NCBI GenBank assembly: GCA_023055355.1
Contig: JALJCS010000004.1
Coordinates: 13,360,001 to 13,424,000, forward strand
Length of the DNA: 64,000 bases
Direction of reading: 5' to 3'
Source: Agelaius tricolor
Taxonomy: Eukaryota > Chordata > Aves > Passeriformes > Icteridae
This document shows positions 24,299-39,165 of this stretch, piece by piece. How positions within the stretch are numbered: position 1 is the first letter of the stretch; every line of letters begins with the position of its first letter. A program made the position numbers and the translations under genes. Under the pieces are notes generated by a model. That model was not told where the DNA came from. It ran no database searches and saw only the letters and a program-made list of their open reading frames with translations.

Positions 24299-26503
24299 TG
24301 CTCTCTCTGCATCACATGCTCCCCAGAGTTTCGCCAGCAGTAAGCCTGTTCCAGAGAAGCCTTGTCTGTCAAAGGGGCTACAGGCACCACTCAGAGTCAT
24401 AAGCAGGAGGGATTGTGTGCAACCTGTGACATCATTTGCCATGACAAAACACATTGTTGAAATAGAGGGTCATTCACTCACAGCTCTCACTTGATAACAC
24501 TTGTCCACCACATGTGAAGGCCTCAGTGCCTCTTGGTGACTCCCATGCATGTTGGAGCAAACCTCACTCTTCAACAATGCCACCTGTAGCAAAATCCTTC
24601 TCGAAAGGACATGAGTCACATCTCAGGCACAGTCAGGAGAGGTAAGGGAAATGAATACTCTGCTCCCAGAGCAGGCAGCACTAACCTGTGAAAGCATATG
24701 GTCCACATGGCCACCAGAGACACAGAGTTAGTCATTCACTGGAGTCAGGGCACAAGGTCTTTGTTAGTACATACTGATAACCAGGCTGTTGCTGAAAAGT
24801 GGTGTTGCCAGCTGTGCTGGCAGAGCTTCAGCACACGTGCACAATTCAGCCTGAACTGGGCTAGATTATGTGCTTGTTCCAAAAGCAGTAAGAGCAGTAG
24901 GAGTCTCTTCTTTGCTCCTAATATCCCCTACTGTGTTTTTCAGAACAGATCCACTCCCACCCAGCAATTTTTAGTAAAAGGTGCTCCTCACAGGGGCTAA
25001 GGAGACAACATTCCCCCTTGCCCCAAGCAAATACTCCAGGGATGCATTGGAACAAATCAATATCAATATTACCACTGCCTCTGTGAGGCAGCTCAGTCAA
25101 GACCAGCTCTACTCTCCTTGGATCACAAGAAGAGGAGAAAAAAAAAAATCTAAGCTGCTTATTCCATCTGGTGCTAGAGGAAAGTTTGACTTCCCCCTCC
25201 CAAAGCACTATTTCAAGGACTATTTGTAAAGAAAGCTCCAAGGTTATAAATCTCCCTTGAGCCTCTTGCACGCATAGCCTTCATGTTAATGTACCATGAC
25301 AATCTTTTCCCTTTCCTTTTAGCAAATGAAGGGTGAAGGTGTATAAACTGGAGTTTCTGAGGTCACTGGCTTACAGGGCAAGGGATGTGACATATGCTTT
25401 ACACTGCTTTAAGCTCCAGCTCTGCAGCTTGTGGGGACATTTTTGTTCACCACTGGGTTTACTCCTGCTCCTCCCCTCTAAATCTTTTTACTGTTTTTTG
25501 GCTGGAATGCTGGACATGGGTACAAATCAGGAGCAAAGCTGTTAGAGCCAATGAAAGCATTTTCATGAATGTGAAAGCTGCTTAAACAAGAACGGCATCA
25601 GGCCTCAGAGTTTGAAAATAAACTACTTCTAGCAGACAAAAAAACCCAACAACTTTTTTTTTTTCCTGAGACTGCTTCTCCTCTTGAAAGAAAGCACACA
25701 TATTATTCAGACGTTTTCACTTAAAATTCTATCTGAAGAGGATTTGTGACACACAGATTAACATAATGGTTAAGCAGCAAATAATTTAAAGTGTCCTGTC
25801 CCCACTTGCCCTTCCCAGCCTTCTCAGCCTGTTAACTTTCACTCACCCCTGTTCCCTCTCTCTCTTACACATTATTTTCAGAAGAGCACTATATTTCCAC
25901 TTACTAAGGCTGGTAGCATTATATTTCTCTCCCAAATAAAGATTTTTCCCAGCTCTTCCTTTTTAGGATACCCTGAAACCCTCTCAAAGTCAAGGACTAA
26001 GAAATGGAGAACATTAAGGTGTTTGTCCACATGGAACTGTGCATTTGGGTGCTTCCAAGAGGTAGGCTACAAGTCTCCCTTTCAAGATTTGAGGAAAACC
26101 AGTCTCAGGTATAAAAACCCTTGAAGCTCTCAGAACACCATTGCAGCACAGTAATTGGGAGAATATGGCCATTCACACCAAACAGTAGCACAAGAGATCC
26201 AAAGGCAATTTCCCTACAGATTCTTTTGTCTTCTCTCAGGAATACTAGTACTTCAGGTTGGGATTTTGGGGTTAGGGCTTTTGAAAGGGCTTTTCTCTCC
26301 CCTACACATTAAAAAGTTACAACACTGAAAGATTTACAGACCAGGGAGCTGCTCAGTTTTTATTGTGGTTATGTCTCAGACAGAATTAAAATCTCTTGGA
26401 GTCAGTCTTGGGTTTGGTTGTTTTTTTTTTTTTTCCAACCCAAATACAAGACAGCCCCTATTCTGGGCACATATTAGAGCATCAAGGGTAGAGCAGTTGG
26501 ATT

Positions 26504-26522
26504 AAAAAAAAAAAAAAAAAAA
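26504..26522. repeat. Poly-A tract
   Basis: Nineteen consecutive A on the plus strand. No processed gene copy or SINE is recognised immediately before it; a T14 tract lies at 26421-26434. Confidence 0.9.
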
Positions 26523-28109
26523 GCCTAGCAAATCCTGCAAAACAGAGAGGAGAAGGGTGGATGATTCATCTCTAAACAGGAGCCCATCAGTGAGGAAAGC
26601 CAGCTTCAAAGTCCTGTTCTGATGCAGCCTGCCCATCCTAGCTTACAGCAGAGCACGTTGGAAAGGGCTGCTCTCAACTACCTCCACTAAGTGTGTTTCA
26701 TTTAAAGAAAAATTTGCTAGATTAGGATTTGGAGTGAATCTTTATGCAGTCATGCTATATCTGCCTTGCAGTCCAAGTCAGGATCCAAACCATGTGTTAA
26801 CCTGTTTCTCTAAAAATGTCTCAGTTCTGCTTCTCAGGACATTAAAGCATTGATGAATTTCTGTTACTAGGCCAACATAATGAATTTGTGATGATTTCAG
26901 AAAGCAAAACAGGGGCCTGCAGCTCTAGTACAGCAAATAGCTCATCTGAAATAACTGCTGGATATAGCGTTTAAAGTATTAGTACTTAATTGGCTTTTGC
27001 TTGTTAAACAATATATGCTAGCAATAAATTGAGACAAGGAGGGAGGCTTCAAACGTTACAAAGACAGAAATATGCACTTCAGAAGGGATTTTTCTGAGAC
27101 AGTCATGATAATTTCCCCATAGAAATCAGAGATTAAAACACCCACTGAATCAAATGTGGACAGTCTTAGGCCAGCAGCAAATCCTTATTGATGGTTTGGC
27201 TCTACTTTGGGATGTGACAAAATGACAGCACACCACAGCAAAACCTGACTCAGTGTTTGGCTATGACTACTATGAACAAGAAGGCGTTTTATTGAACAGC
27301 AAAGAGAAACCACTGGTCCAAATGATACAGGAGTTGCTGAGCAGTCTGAACCCCATACTATTTCATAATCAAAACTCTGGCCAAATCCAGTAATACAGGT
27401 GTCTAGAAAAAGGAGCTGCAAAACATCTCTTCCCAGGCCCCAGAGTTCTCTGGTTCTTGGATGCTTTAGGTACTGAGGCAAAGGTTAGTGACAAACTTAT
27501 ATCCCATTTTATAAAGGTGTTCTATATAAATTTTTGGAAAACACCTTTGGCAAAAGCAGAAGAGAGAATCTCTCCAAGACTCTTTTGAAAGCTCAACAAC
27601 TTCCTCTCCTATGAGACCCCCAAGACAACCCATATCTGTCTGTCACAGCTGCAGGGCATTTAATCTCCACTTTACCACAACAGCATGAACATATTCTCCT
27701 CCTAGGTGCAAAAGCCAGGAGCAGTTTTCTTGGCCCTTCCATGTGCTCTTACACTACTGGTATTTTGTGGGAGGGAAGTGCCCCATAGAAATTTCTAAAC
27801 AGACAGATTTGGATTCTGAGTTTCAGTGGTGCCAGTGGGCTGTCCATAAACATCATGCTGCAAAAGAATCGGATAAGCCTGGAGAGAGTCTAACTGATTG
27901 CATCAGATCAGTCCATGCTCTTGTCTGTAAAAATCTCAATTCCCAGTAGATGGCACCATCCGTTTCACTGATGTTTTTCTCCTGGTTCGTGCAACAGACA
28001 CTGAGCCTGCAGAGGGAGAGTTTAGTGATCCCAGAAACCTGCGTGAGAGCACAAACCACCCGTGGTCAGCACAGGGACACCACACCGTTGAAAGAATGAA
28101 GATGCAGCA

Positions 28110-28340
28110 GCTTTGAAGTAAGCGCAGTCACGAAGGAGATAACAGCGAGTGGTGGCTGCTGCGCTCCTTGTGCCACGGGGATCGCTGCGTGGGCAGGGCT
28201 CTGTCCCGCGCCCTTCAAACCCATTCCCTTCAGATCTGTTCCTCGCCTGGGGGCACCGTGGGCTGGATCGCCCCTGCCTATGAGGGGATGACATTACAGC
28301 CCCAGGCAGCACAAGACATCATCTGTCCTGCAAGGCGGGG
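28110..28340. other. Small GC- and CpG-rich patch
   Basis: Local rise in CpG (for example GCGCAGTCACGAAGG and GGATCGCTGCGTGGG) in otherwise CpG-poor DNA. No convincing exon. It could be a distal regulatory element, a noncoding-RNA promoter or the remnant of a GC-rich repeat. Confidence 0.4.
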
Positions 28341-31300
28341 GAGAAATGAGTGATGCCAGCAAGGCACTTGCAGCCCTGTTTCTCACTTCTGGAACTCCAG
28401 TGCCCATTCAGAGCTGCCACGTCTCATCTTCCCTGAGGAGGTGTTCAGTTAATAGTACGTAAAACACATAAAAACTGTAATGGCTATTTTTCGAAAGGAT
28501 TTAGAAGTTCAGCATAGTTATTGTATCAATTTACTCGAGAGATTTATAGTTGTCGAAACACACAGCAGGCTGAGAAATATGTTTTTTCTCTCAGAGAATA
28601 AATTATTCCTTGATAATTAACAATAGGGTAATGGGAACATGCATTACTGTTTAAGCAGAGAAAAGCCAGGTTAAGGATAGCAGGAAGGCTGGTACTGTGG
28701 GGATGTGGTGTCCCAGGGGACTAGGGCACCATTTTCTGCTCAGACACACGTGTGACCTTGGGCAATGCACACAGCCTCTCCGAGGCTTCTGTCAGTGTCA
28801 TTTTACAGCACAGGGGTCAGAGGTGGGGGTGCATGGCATGTCACAGCCTGTCTCTGCATGAGCTGATTCCCATATGCTGTGTATAGTGCCACCCAAGCAG
28901 TTCCAACAACCTGGCCTCATCTTCACTTTTCTTTAAGCAGGCCTAAAATTGTGAATGGCTGGAGACCATCTCCTTAACAGAACTGGGCAAAGTAACTATA
29001 CATTGGCTCTTCTCTTGACACAAAATCCAAGTCAGAATCTCTGTCCCCCTACTTAAAATGCTCCTCAAAATTATTTTTAAGAGACTAAAAAGCTCCCTTC
29101 ATCAGCCAGTTTGATCTGTGAAGGGGAAACACTAATTGTAACTGCTTAGTAGTGGAAATTTGCGACCAAAGTATGATGTGGCATGGAGGGAAAGAAGGCC
29201 CATCTGGAAGGAGGTGTTAATCTGACTGGAAGCAGGAATGACAGATTTTTTGAAGGCTATGAAGTTTCCTTTCACGAAGCGATGAGACAGCCTCAGCACT
29301 TTCTTATAGCCATCCTAGAATGGGATCCAAGAGGAGCTCAAACTCAGGGAACACCCTTGAACAGCAGAACTAGGCTGGAGAACAGACTCACAGCTGGGCT
29401 GAGATGTCCCATGCTCTTGGGATCAGTGCTGCTGTGAGCATATATAAAAAGTGTACTTGAGATGAAACTTCTCAGAGTCTATGCAGAACTTTTTGTTGCT
29501 GGGGGACTTTGCTCAGGGCACTGTTCATTAAGCTTTTCTCTTATCTTTAAAAAAATGTCTGTTTAATTTACCTCAAAATATACCTTAAAAATTCCCTGTT
29601 ATCAACCATGCTAATTCCTTTTCCAGTAAGTTATGCAATTCTGGCTTACCAGAAATAAAAGGCAGCAAGACTGATGGCAAGTTCTGGACAAACATGCAAA
29701 ACACACATTTTATGACTAAAAAGTCACCTTGATTGACTGGAAAGAATTAGTGTCTCTTTTGGCTGTGGCAGAACAATGATGACTTCTGTAAGTACAGAAG
29801 AGCATCTTATCAAGTCCAGCTCTTGTCTGACTTTCTCTCTCAAACTTGGAAACTTTAAAGCCTCTCTTAGGAAGCTCTAACAGGAGAACATGACATGAAG
29901 TAATTCCCTTTCTCACCTGTGGTGATCACAAGACCTCCAAGCACATGGTCAAGACTGGTGAGTACCACACTGGGCAGCAGATGTACACACATGTTTGTTC
30001 TATTTTATTGCTGTACAAAACCCAGAGGAGTTTCATCCAGCAATAGCATTTTTCTTAGAGGCTAGAACATAGCTGATTTATTTCAAGAACCGTGTAATCT
30101 CATTTTAATGCCCATGAGAGTTGATGAGTCCCAAACCTGTTCTGCTGTACTATTCAATTACCCTCACAGCCAGATGCCGCTGAGACCAGTGCCTGCTTCC
30201 TGTCTGCTGAGGAAAGGATCCTGACTGGAGGAAGAATTCTGGCAGAAATGTAATTTTCAGGAAACAAGTCAAAAGCATACTTTTTGAAAAATTACCTGGC
30301 TTTATTTTCATCATTTTTGCTGAAGTCATTGGAGCAGTGATTGGGCTCCCCCCACTTTGTTTCTAATGGTGGAAGCTATATTGGTATCAACAGTCCACAT
30401 TTGGGTTTATTGAATATTTGCAGATGTCTCTGTTGTACTCAGAATCCTTCTCATGCACTCAGCAGTTAATTCTCTATTTTCACAGCTTGTGTGGAGACAG
30501 ATGAACGTTTGCTGGAGCTGAGACTGCAATTTATGCAGTGCTGGCTTCACAGAAAGTAAGACTGCTGTGCTTTTCCACCTGCCTTCCCCTGGTCCAGAAA
30601 CAGTGAACTCAGTCCTTGTACCTTTAGTTTTGTATTTATGTCTGCTCAGGGACTGGTGTCTTTTCCATTTACAATAGCTGGTGCCAATTCCCACGGTGAC
30701 TCATATGCTTTTTTAAATGTCCTTCCTTCAACTGGCAAGGCAGACTCCTTTATGTAGGAGACACCATTGCTCTCTAGTGGAAATCTACCCATCTCATCTA
30801 GCTACCAACCGAGCATCAAAATTTTGACTTGGATGAACAATGATAAGCCTGAGCCCAGATCTCTGCTAGAGGAATATAGTCAGATCCTATTTGATCTTAG
30901 GGTACATTCTGTAAACAGGACAGCTCTTACTGACTGAGCTCTGATGAGGAAAAAAATAAGAGGCAAGAGGATGGTAAGAACATTTTGGTAAAAGCTGGGA
31001 ATTAAATGACATTGTTCCCAGCATCTTCTGTCTTCTAAGCTTGTATATCCTCTCTGCAGCAGCTAGCAGAACCAGAGTTTTCCCAGACCTGTGTGTTTCA
31101 AGAGGCAGATTTAACCCCTTCCCTGTTATAGGAGGGGCCTATAATTTCCATCCTAAAGCAGCTCTGCCCCTTTGTTTCACTAGCCATACTCCATTTCGGG
31201 GTGATCTGTCCTTTTGTGTCCAGAAGGCCTGTATCACAACACCTAACAAGGGCTGTCTAAAGAATGAACAGCAGACAGCCCTGTGGTAGCTGCTGAAGTT

Positions 31301-34300
31301 TGCTTGTTGCATGCTAGTTTCAACAGGCATTGCCATTTTTTGCTCCTCAGTTTATCCCTTGCTTTGCTAAGATTATGTCACTACTCATGGGCTTCATACT
31401 AAGGACTGGTTCTTTCCCTCTTCATTTACATCTTCCTACAAGACCTTTCTCCTTCTGCATCCATGGTCATCTTCTACTTGATGACAGAGAGGATCTTTTC
31501 ATGTCTATTTAGTCTTATTATATCTTATTATATCTTTCCTTCTGACTGCACAGTACCCACATGCTATCACTTCTACCCTTCCTAATTTTTAAACCCTCAT
31601 GGAGTTCTGAGCTTGAGCTTGATATAGCCCCATCACCACCAGGCAAAGCCTTACCTCCTTTGCAACTCCAACAGGTCTAAGTGGCCAAGCCTGCTCTCAC
31701 TAGAAAAGGAGAAAGGAAAATTCAGGGTAGCAAAGGGCCTTGTAAGCCCTGAAGTACAACCAGAGTGGTAGAGAAGGACTGGGCTTCCTGGAATAAGAAA
31801 AACTGGTCTGGTGCTTCTTCTTAGTTATACAAACTTTGTAGGTATATAACTCCACTGGGTTTAGCTATGAATTGTCTCAAGTGAGAGAAATAAGAGTCTT
31901 ATCCATGCCCATGACTTCATCTCTCCAAAGATCAATTATGTTGTGCCACAAGCCTCCTGTCTCCTGATTTTGCTTAATGGGTATGCCCCAGATGACAAGA
32001 CAGAGTCATCCCTTTCATTCCTTTTGATTATGTTTGATTACCTTCTCAGAAGATAAGGAAGTTACACATACTCTGGAGGACAGGTCAGAACTGAGATTGT
32101 ATGGAACTCGGCTTCAAAAAGAAGAGGTCACTCCTTATGTTTTAATTATTGGTTCCAGCATTTAATGGGCCCTCTGTCATGTGATGAGGATGCAGAAGGG
32201 AGGACAAACTTAATTCTTTCCAAAAATTGCTGTGGTAAAATACATAAGGTAAGGGGAAAATGAAATAATAAAAACTATCAAAAGAGTTCAGTTTTGGGGT
32301 GGGAGAGGCATCAGTAAAATTGCAACAAAGAAAAGCAAACCTTTAGCATAAATTAAAAAAAAAACCAAAAACCAAACAAAATCAGTCAAAGTTGAGGCTC
32401 CCTTGCTTATCAGTTGATAGCAAAGGAATACAGCCCTCTTAGCATTGTTTCTTGCAGGGAATAAGGAGAGTCCAACACCAACAAAAAAGAAAAAGAAGGA
32501 ACATATGGAAATACGGAAAAATACTCTGTCAAGGAGTCTGCTGTCTAAAAGCCCAGGATTAATATGGGATTTTTATCTGTGTTTTGCAGACAAGAAACTG
32601 AAGCATTGAGGAGCTATGTGATTGGACCAAGATGACGCAGGGAAAACATCTATAGTCATAAAATAAATCATTTAAATGTTTAAATGTTCAAAATGCCATT
32701 TTGAGATAAAGAGAAGGTTGGAGAATTGTGGAGCTATGCAAATGGAAACCATGATAATAACTGCAAAAATCCAGCCTACAACTTGTGTCCGCACACTATT
32801 TTCAGCTAATGCAGATGTTAAGATCCCATTATTTCTTAATGTTAAGATAGTGCAGGCTTATAGTGACACTTCCTTTCTCTGGAGAGGCTTTGAAATTACT
32901 AAGCCATCTGTCTGGTGCCATCTGTTGTTACTTTGGAAACGAATTTGTCAGGTCAGTTGGAAACAGGTTTCAAATAAACCGCTGCTCTGAAAGATAATGT
33001 ACAATTTCTGTTGGTGGTGTCACCCTTCCATCACAGTGCATCTGCCTCCCAGGAACTCCCAGCTGGTGCCTATTTCGTCAGTGGGGAAGGCACTCTCCTT
33101 CTCCAGCAGAATCTCTGCTGCTTATGCACATCTTCCCCTTGTGGTGGGGTTGCTTGGCACACGTGGGCGTGCTTTGGATGCCACCCACACACACTTCCAC
33201 GTGGCCTTCTCCCCACCATGGCACAGAGATGACACTTGAGCACATCTGCACTCCAACCCTGCGTGCAAAAGCCAGGTCACTCCCTCCAGCTGCCCTTCAG
33301 AGGACAGGCAGATACACTTCCACTGACAGAGTGGAGTCTCCGTAGCTGGGGGAGATCAGAAAGGCAAACAGGAAAGCCAGAGCTGGCATGGGACCTGCCT
33401 TTTTTCCTCAGTATATACAGCTGAAATGTACTTAGAAATGAGTTACAGTGTCAGCTCTGCTCATGAGGGTGCCCTCAGGACAGGGATTCAGCCTGTGTGA
33501 GATAGTTTTGGGTACATTATACCTCTGTTTATCAATGTAAATAAAGAACAGTATATTTAGATAACCTGGTGCTCACAGAGGATGTGAAAATCTGCTTGGG
33601 AAAATGTGTAGGCTGGAATGGGTTCCCTCAAGGCTTCATCAGACAGATCTCAGACCTCTGACAGCAGCAGTCACGCTACCTCAGGTATTACAGGAATATA
33701 AGCCTGAAGACAAGCTCTGCACACCCTTGCTGTGTGAAAATGCCTGTACTATTCAAATTCTCTTGCTGTTGAGGGGCAGGACCAGTTTGTTATCACAACA
33801 AGATGAGAAAGATGGAATAATGTATGAGCTAAGCCTTGAGATACGTGCCCTTTATTGTATTTGTATGACCATACCAAATGCTTCTTCTGTATGTATAGAC
33901 TTTTCAAGGGTGTTCTGCCCCATAGCTATTGCAGCTTTTTTCATATGGTGGTTAGATTCACAAAAATGAGCAGCAGAAAACAGAACTTTCTATATTTCTT
34001 CTGGGCACAGAACAGACTATACACAGAAAGTCTGAATTTGAAAGTAACTTTAGGGAAATTTATAAACATACAGCAGCTGGCAAGCAACCACTTCTTGGAA
34101 AATGGGTAATTGCTGGTCCTTTCTTGTCTGTTGTATTGCTTCACTGTTCTGCAGCAAAAATCCAATGCACTTGGCCTCTGCTACTCTGACAATTCAAGAA
34201 GACAAAGAGGAGCCAAGCCACTCTCTATGCCTCTGTCTGTGCTATCTCTTCCTCCCCACATGCAGCAAGGAGACAGGAATCTTCCCTATATAGCCCTTGC

Positions 34301-36205
34301 CTGGATGTGGGATCTGAGCATGAAAGATGGTGGGGCTGATCAGGGTGGGGACATATTACTGTTTTGCGCAGAAGCCAAGTCCTGTGCACAATCCCACCAT
34401 GCCACAAATGCCAAGGGGCTCTCATAGGTGATAATTTTAAAATTATTAACTGAGTGTTTCCTGCATAGGGTAACAGAATTAAGCAGATGATTCCTAATGA
34501 ATAATGCGAGCAAAGTATTTTCTGGAAGTACACACTACTGAGCTGCAGCCTGCTTCCCCAATACTGGCAGGCAACATTCCCAGGGGAGAGTCACTTTTCT
34601 ACAGGAAAGTCTGGAAAGAAGCCACTGTATTCAATGAAGAAGTAGAACAACTTAAAACAGTAATTCTATGCCTTTATTTACCCTTATAGATCAAAATTCT
34701 TCACTTCTCTCCCCCAAGTGCACACCAAATACATGAGCTCCTTATGGGAAGAGCAGGAATAGGACTGAGCAGTAACTAATGGACAAAGGCAGTGCTTGGT
34801 CAGAATCCCACTCACAGTGGAAATCCAGAGCAGCAAAACGTGACCAGGTATCTTTCAGGTCAGATTGTAATTCTCCCAGTGCTCTCTGCTTGCTGGTTCA
34901 CACCCTCTGCTCTGTGGGACAGCCTCCAAAGCTTCCATACCTGCATATTGTGCTCTTTTCAAGAATTACATACATGTTTGACTCAGTGCTGAACAGCCAG
35001 AGATCATTATGCCCCCCCATTGTGTGACCTTGAAGTTTTTGGTAAAGAAAATTTATTTTATTTCTGAAAGAGAAGGTAAGCTAATTTTGAAAAGTTCCAT
35101 TAGGTAGAAGTCATGCTTATGCTGCTGTTACCCAGAGGACAGTGAGTATTTATAAAGCAAAAATGGGAATGCTACCCAGTTGAAGCCATTTCTTGATAGT
35201 GACAAAGAGCTCACTGATGAAACTTTGTGAGAGTGAGTGCAACAACACCAGTTTCACACCCACTGCCAACACAGTTAAGCTCCTCTTTATTTCAAACTTC
35301 ATTACTCATCTAATTCTTCCAAAAAAAAATAGTCTTCTACCCCTGCAGAACATCCCTGCTCTCTTACTGAGTTGCCCTGTATCCTCTCTGGCTTGCCATG
35401 GCTCCTTCTTTGAACCCACAACTCAGTTGTTTCCCTTTCTTACTGGCTTCATTTGCTGTCGACACAAGATGCCGATTTTCCTTGATGCTTTGCCCCTTCC
35501 AAACCACTGCCCTGCCGTGCTAAGTATCGCTGAATACCCCTCTTTTTCCTGGGTCTTTTGTTTGTATTCTTCCCCTGAGATGCCTCTTTAAAGCATCTTC
35601 TTTACAAGCCATTCTGAGTGTGGAAAATCCGTCTTCCAGAGAAAGGCTTAAGAAGCTCTTGTGGTTTAGCTAACACAAGAGAAGACAGAGTGACTCAGTT
35701 GCAGTCACAGGCAACATACTTAGGGACCAGACTCCTGGATCTGAGGTCTTGTTAATCCATCCTGCCCCCTACAAAGCCCCTCCCATCCCCAAACTCCAAA
35801 CCACAAGTTCTCACCACCTCTCTTTTCCCAGCCTCCCTTGGTAATTTTGAATATGGATTCAAGGAAAATTCATAACTGCTGTGCCAAGCCATTAAAATGA
35901 TGCCTCTCTCATATAGAAGAGACTGTTTCAATGATTTTAAGAAAAAGTGGAGTCCAGAATTTCAATTTGCACCCAATTAGGCAGGAAATGAGGCCTTCCT
36001 ATGGGATTTCCAAGATGCATTTTTGTGATCTGAGCTGCACAAGTCCAAGAGACAAAAAGATCAGTCCATTACAGTGGCTTGATGAATGTCATATCTACAC
36101 TTTTGCCTTCAATGACATTTGTTACCCTGGCTATGGAGACCCAAGATCACAAAGTCCATTGTCCTTGAACTTAGAGCTTTCTACTTTGAACCTTCTCCCT
36201 TGGTG

Positions 36206-36890
36206 CAGGCAGCTCCTGTTATCAGCACAGGCTGGGCATGAGCAGATGGAGAGCAGCCCTGTGAGAAGGACTTGGGGGTGCTGCTGGGTGAGAGGCTGGA
36301 CATGACCCAGCCATGGGCACTCCCAGCCCAGAGAGCCAAACGTGTCCTGGGCTGTATCCAGAGCAGCGTGGGCAGCAGGGGAGGGAGGGGATTCTGCCCC
36401 TCTGCTCTGCTCTGCTCTGGTGAGAGCCCACCTGGAACCCTGCATCCAGCTCTGGGGTCCCAGCATAGGAGGGACATTGGGAGCCACCAGGTTGACTAGG
36501 GGGATGGAGCACCTCTTCTCTGAGCAAAGGCTGAGAGAAAGGGTTTTTTCATCCTGGAAAAGAGAAGGCTTTGGGGTGACCTAATTGCAGCCTTCCAGTA
36601 TGTGGAGGGAGCCTACAAAAAACAATAGAGTGGACAAAGGGGAATGTCTTCAAACTGAGAGATAGTAGGTTTAGATTAGATATTTGGAAGAAATTCTTTC
36701 CTGTGAGACTCGTGAGGAACAAGTTGCCCAGAGAAGTTGTGGATGTCCCATCCCTGGAAGTGTGTAAGACCAGGTTGTATGAGGCTCTGAGCAATGCGGT
36801 ATATTGAAAGGTGTCACTGTCCATGGCAGGGCTGTTGGAAGTAGGCAATCTTTAAGGTCCCTTCCGACCTAGACCATTCTGTGATTCAGA
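36206..36890 (+). mobile_element. CR1 LINE fragment, longest copy in the window
   Basis: Sense-orientation 3' part of CR1, about 690 bases. Recognised by family text in order: GAGAAGGACTTGGGGGTGCT, TCCAGCTCTGGGGTCCCAGC, GGATGGAGCACCTCTTCTCT, CCTAATTGCAGCCTTCCAGT, GAAATTCTTTCCTGTGAG, AGTTGTGGATGTCCCATCCC, and the 3' end TTTAAGGTCCCTTCCGACC then ATTCTGTGATTC. The first part corresponds to the end of the reverse-transcriptase ORF2, the rest to the 3' UTR. A short internal gap is apparent near 36475-36500. The reading frame is broken and it is 5'-truncated, so it is inactive. Confidence 0.93.
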
Positions 36891-39165
36891 CAGTAAAGCA
36901 AAAAGGTTTTTTTGTTGACTAGATGGTAACTAAAGAGTTCCTCACCCAAATGTGATTGATTGAAGGTGGCTGACAGCATCACTAAGGCCAGCACAAGTAT
37001 CCCAGCTCTCAAACAGTTACCCATCTGCAGTGACACACTTCAGGAGGAATTTCAACTGAGACATGTTTTATTGTAGTTTTTTTATTCCTCAATTTTCAAT
37101 GTCAGTTGAAAGCTAGAGATGACAGAAATGTTGGTCTGAACAGCTCAGAGTTATAATTGGATATTGAATGAGAAATTGTTTTGATGTAAAAGAATATCTC
37201 AGCCGCATGCCCTCATATACTTACTGTGCTTTCACCTTCTCCCCAGATCACTTCATCATTGCCTTTTATGGAAGAGCTGAATCAGAGCTCTATCTTCTTT
37301 ATTGTGTTTGGGTACTGATTGCTTTGATCATGTTGAAGTGCAGTATTGCACTAATGATCACTAAACCCACCTTTGATGTTGCTGTGAATGTGCTGCTTTG
37401 CCAGTGGAGAGAATGTAAATGCTTTTGTTTTCTGATTATTGTGTGTCATGTTTAGAGACAACAACAGCAAGACAGGGGAAGAAAGTGTGAATTCTTAATG
37501 GAATGAAAAATTTGACTGCTGCTTTGCTCCCTGCATCTCTGCATTTTGCTGAGACAGAGCTGAATGCTTGACTCCATGCTGAATTGTGTGGGAAAAGTGG
37601 AACCCAGCTACATGCAACATTGCCCCTGGGGGCCAGTACGCTGGTGTGGAAGACCACTGCAAAGGCAAAACACAGCAAGTCCGCTGGGGACGGGTGCATC
37701 CTGGCTGCAGCCTGCCCTGGGGCACTGAGGGGTGAAAAGAGTCAGGAGCTATGGGTTTCCCCCTCTGCTTCCTATCACATCTATGCAGTGTCTGGTCAAG
37801 GTCCAGCCCACTCTAAATTTTCTGTTTTGCTGTAATCTCTCTTGGCATTTACACTATGCTTAACCCCATTGTATCCAACTGCTTTACAGTACAAGAAAGT
37901 CCATTCTGTGACAGGATCTGTCAACAGTGAAAAATGGCATTGTTACAGGAATACACTTTGCTTCCAAATACTTAATCCTGATAGATGAATGTCCAGAAGG
38001 GATAGCAACACTGTCAACAGGTCATCCAAAACTAGTAAAGTCTATGAACTGTGAATGTCTGCCTATTGTGGCTTTCATTTGGTTACTAGCCCAACAGTTT
38101 ACTGATTGCATTTACAGCAGCTGCTGTCTGGCCTGAATCTCTGTTTCTCCTACGCCCTGTGGTCCTGGAGTCTTTGTAGGTTAGTCCCAAATAGTCTCTC
38201 CACAAGGAGAAATGGTGATTTAAATGGTATTTGGTGACTGACAACTCATGTTCTGTGCATCATGGTCAAGCCATTCCAACAGCCCTAGACAGCTAAAATG
38301 CTCAATATCTCACCTGAAGACACAGGTTTATGAAATAGGAGCCTAACCTCCTGTTTGCACTAGGAGACTGCTCCATCATCTTGCTGCAGTAGATGAGACT
38401 ACTTACATTGAAAGGATAATTTAAACAGTTGCATCCATTTCTGACAGGTCTCTCAAGTTAACTGAGGTGCAGACTATTCCTGCCACCACCCAGCTGTTTC
38501 TTCAACTGGGGGAAGCATGTGTGTTACAGAATCCAACACAGTTGAACTCAGCAGTCAGTCTCCTTAGAGAAAGCAGAGCCCTGTCATATGAAAGTGCAGT
38601 GAAGCAACAGTAACAACAAGTGAGGGATCTAGTCTGCCTGACAGCTCCCTTACATGCTGCAGTAAATTCTTTCTACACTTTTAAATGGCTTCACCTCATT
38701 TAGTTATTTTGTTTTCCTGAGTCCTGTCATATAGATTTGCCATCTCAAATAACCTATTTCAAAGCCATCTTGATGATGAGCAGTACCGGTATTCCCATAT
38801 GCCTATACATATTTAAGATTAGAAAATTGTACCTTTTTGCTAAAGATAACTTTTTAGAGACATTGGCAATGTCTAGGTTCTTTTCTATCTATTTCAGGAC
38901 AGTATCATTGCTTCATTAATATATTTAGAGCATGAAATATGAAGACTGATTTCTTTGCTGTCCCCTACTTGGTATGAATTTCATCATGTACTTCAAAGCA
39001 ATATATATATATATATATATATATACATGTTAAATGTGTGGCATGCTCATAATACAGCAGTCTGAACCTTTCAGGCAGAATTTTCCTTAACATCATGGTA
39101 ACATAGTTATCAAAAGGTAAATATTTCCGGAAGAGAAATGCTGATTTCAGTGACACTAAGTCATC
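36891..39165. other. Gene-poor DNA with a TA microsatellite near its right end
   Basis: No coding exon or recognised repeat family, apart from the TA run at 39001-39025. Confidence 0.5.
39001..39025. repeat. (AT)n microsatellite
   Basis: About 12 AT units, followed by ACATG. Confidence 0.95.

Larger units (their letters stand above)
18906..36205. other. Gene-poor DNA apart from the listed elements
   Basis: Outside the CR1 fragment, the perfect palindrome, the GC-rich patch and microsatellites I see no coding exon. Open frames are all under 120 codons and have no recognisable domains. A cluster of TCTAGA-like words lies at 23072-23111, and poly-A/T tracts at 26421-26434 and 26504-26522. Confidence 0.55.
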
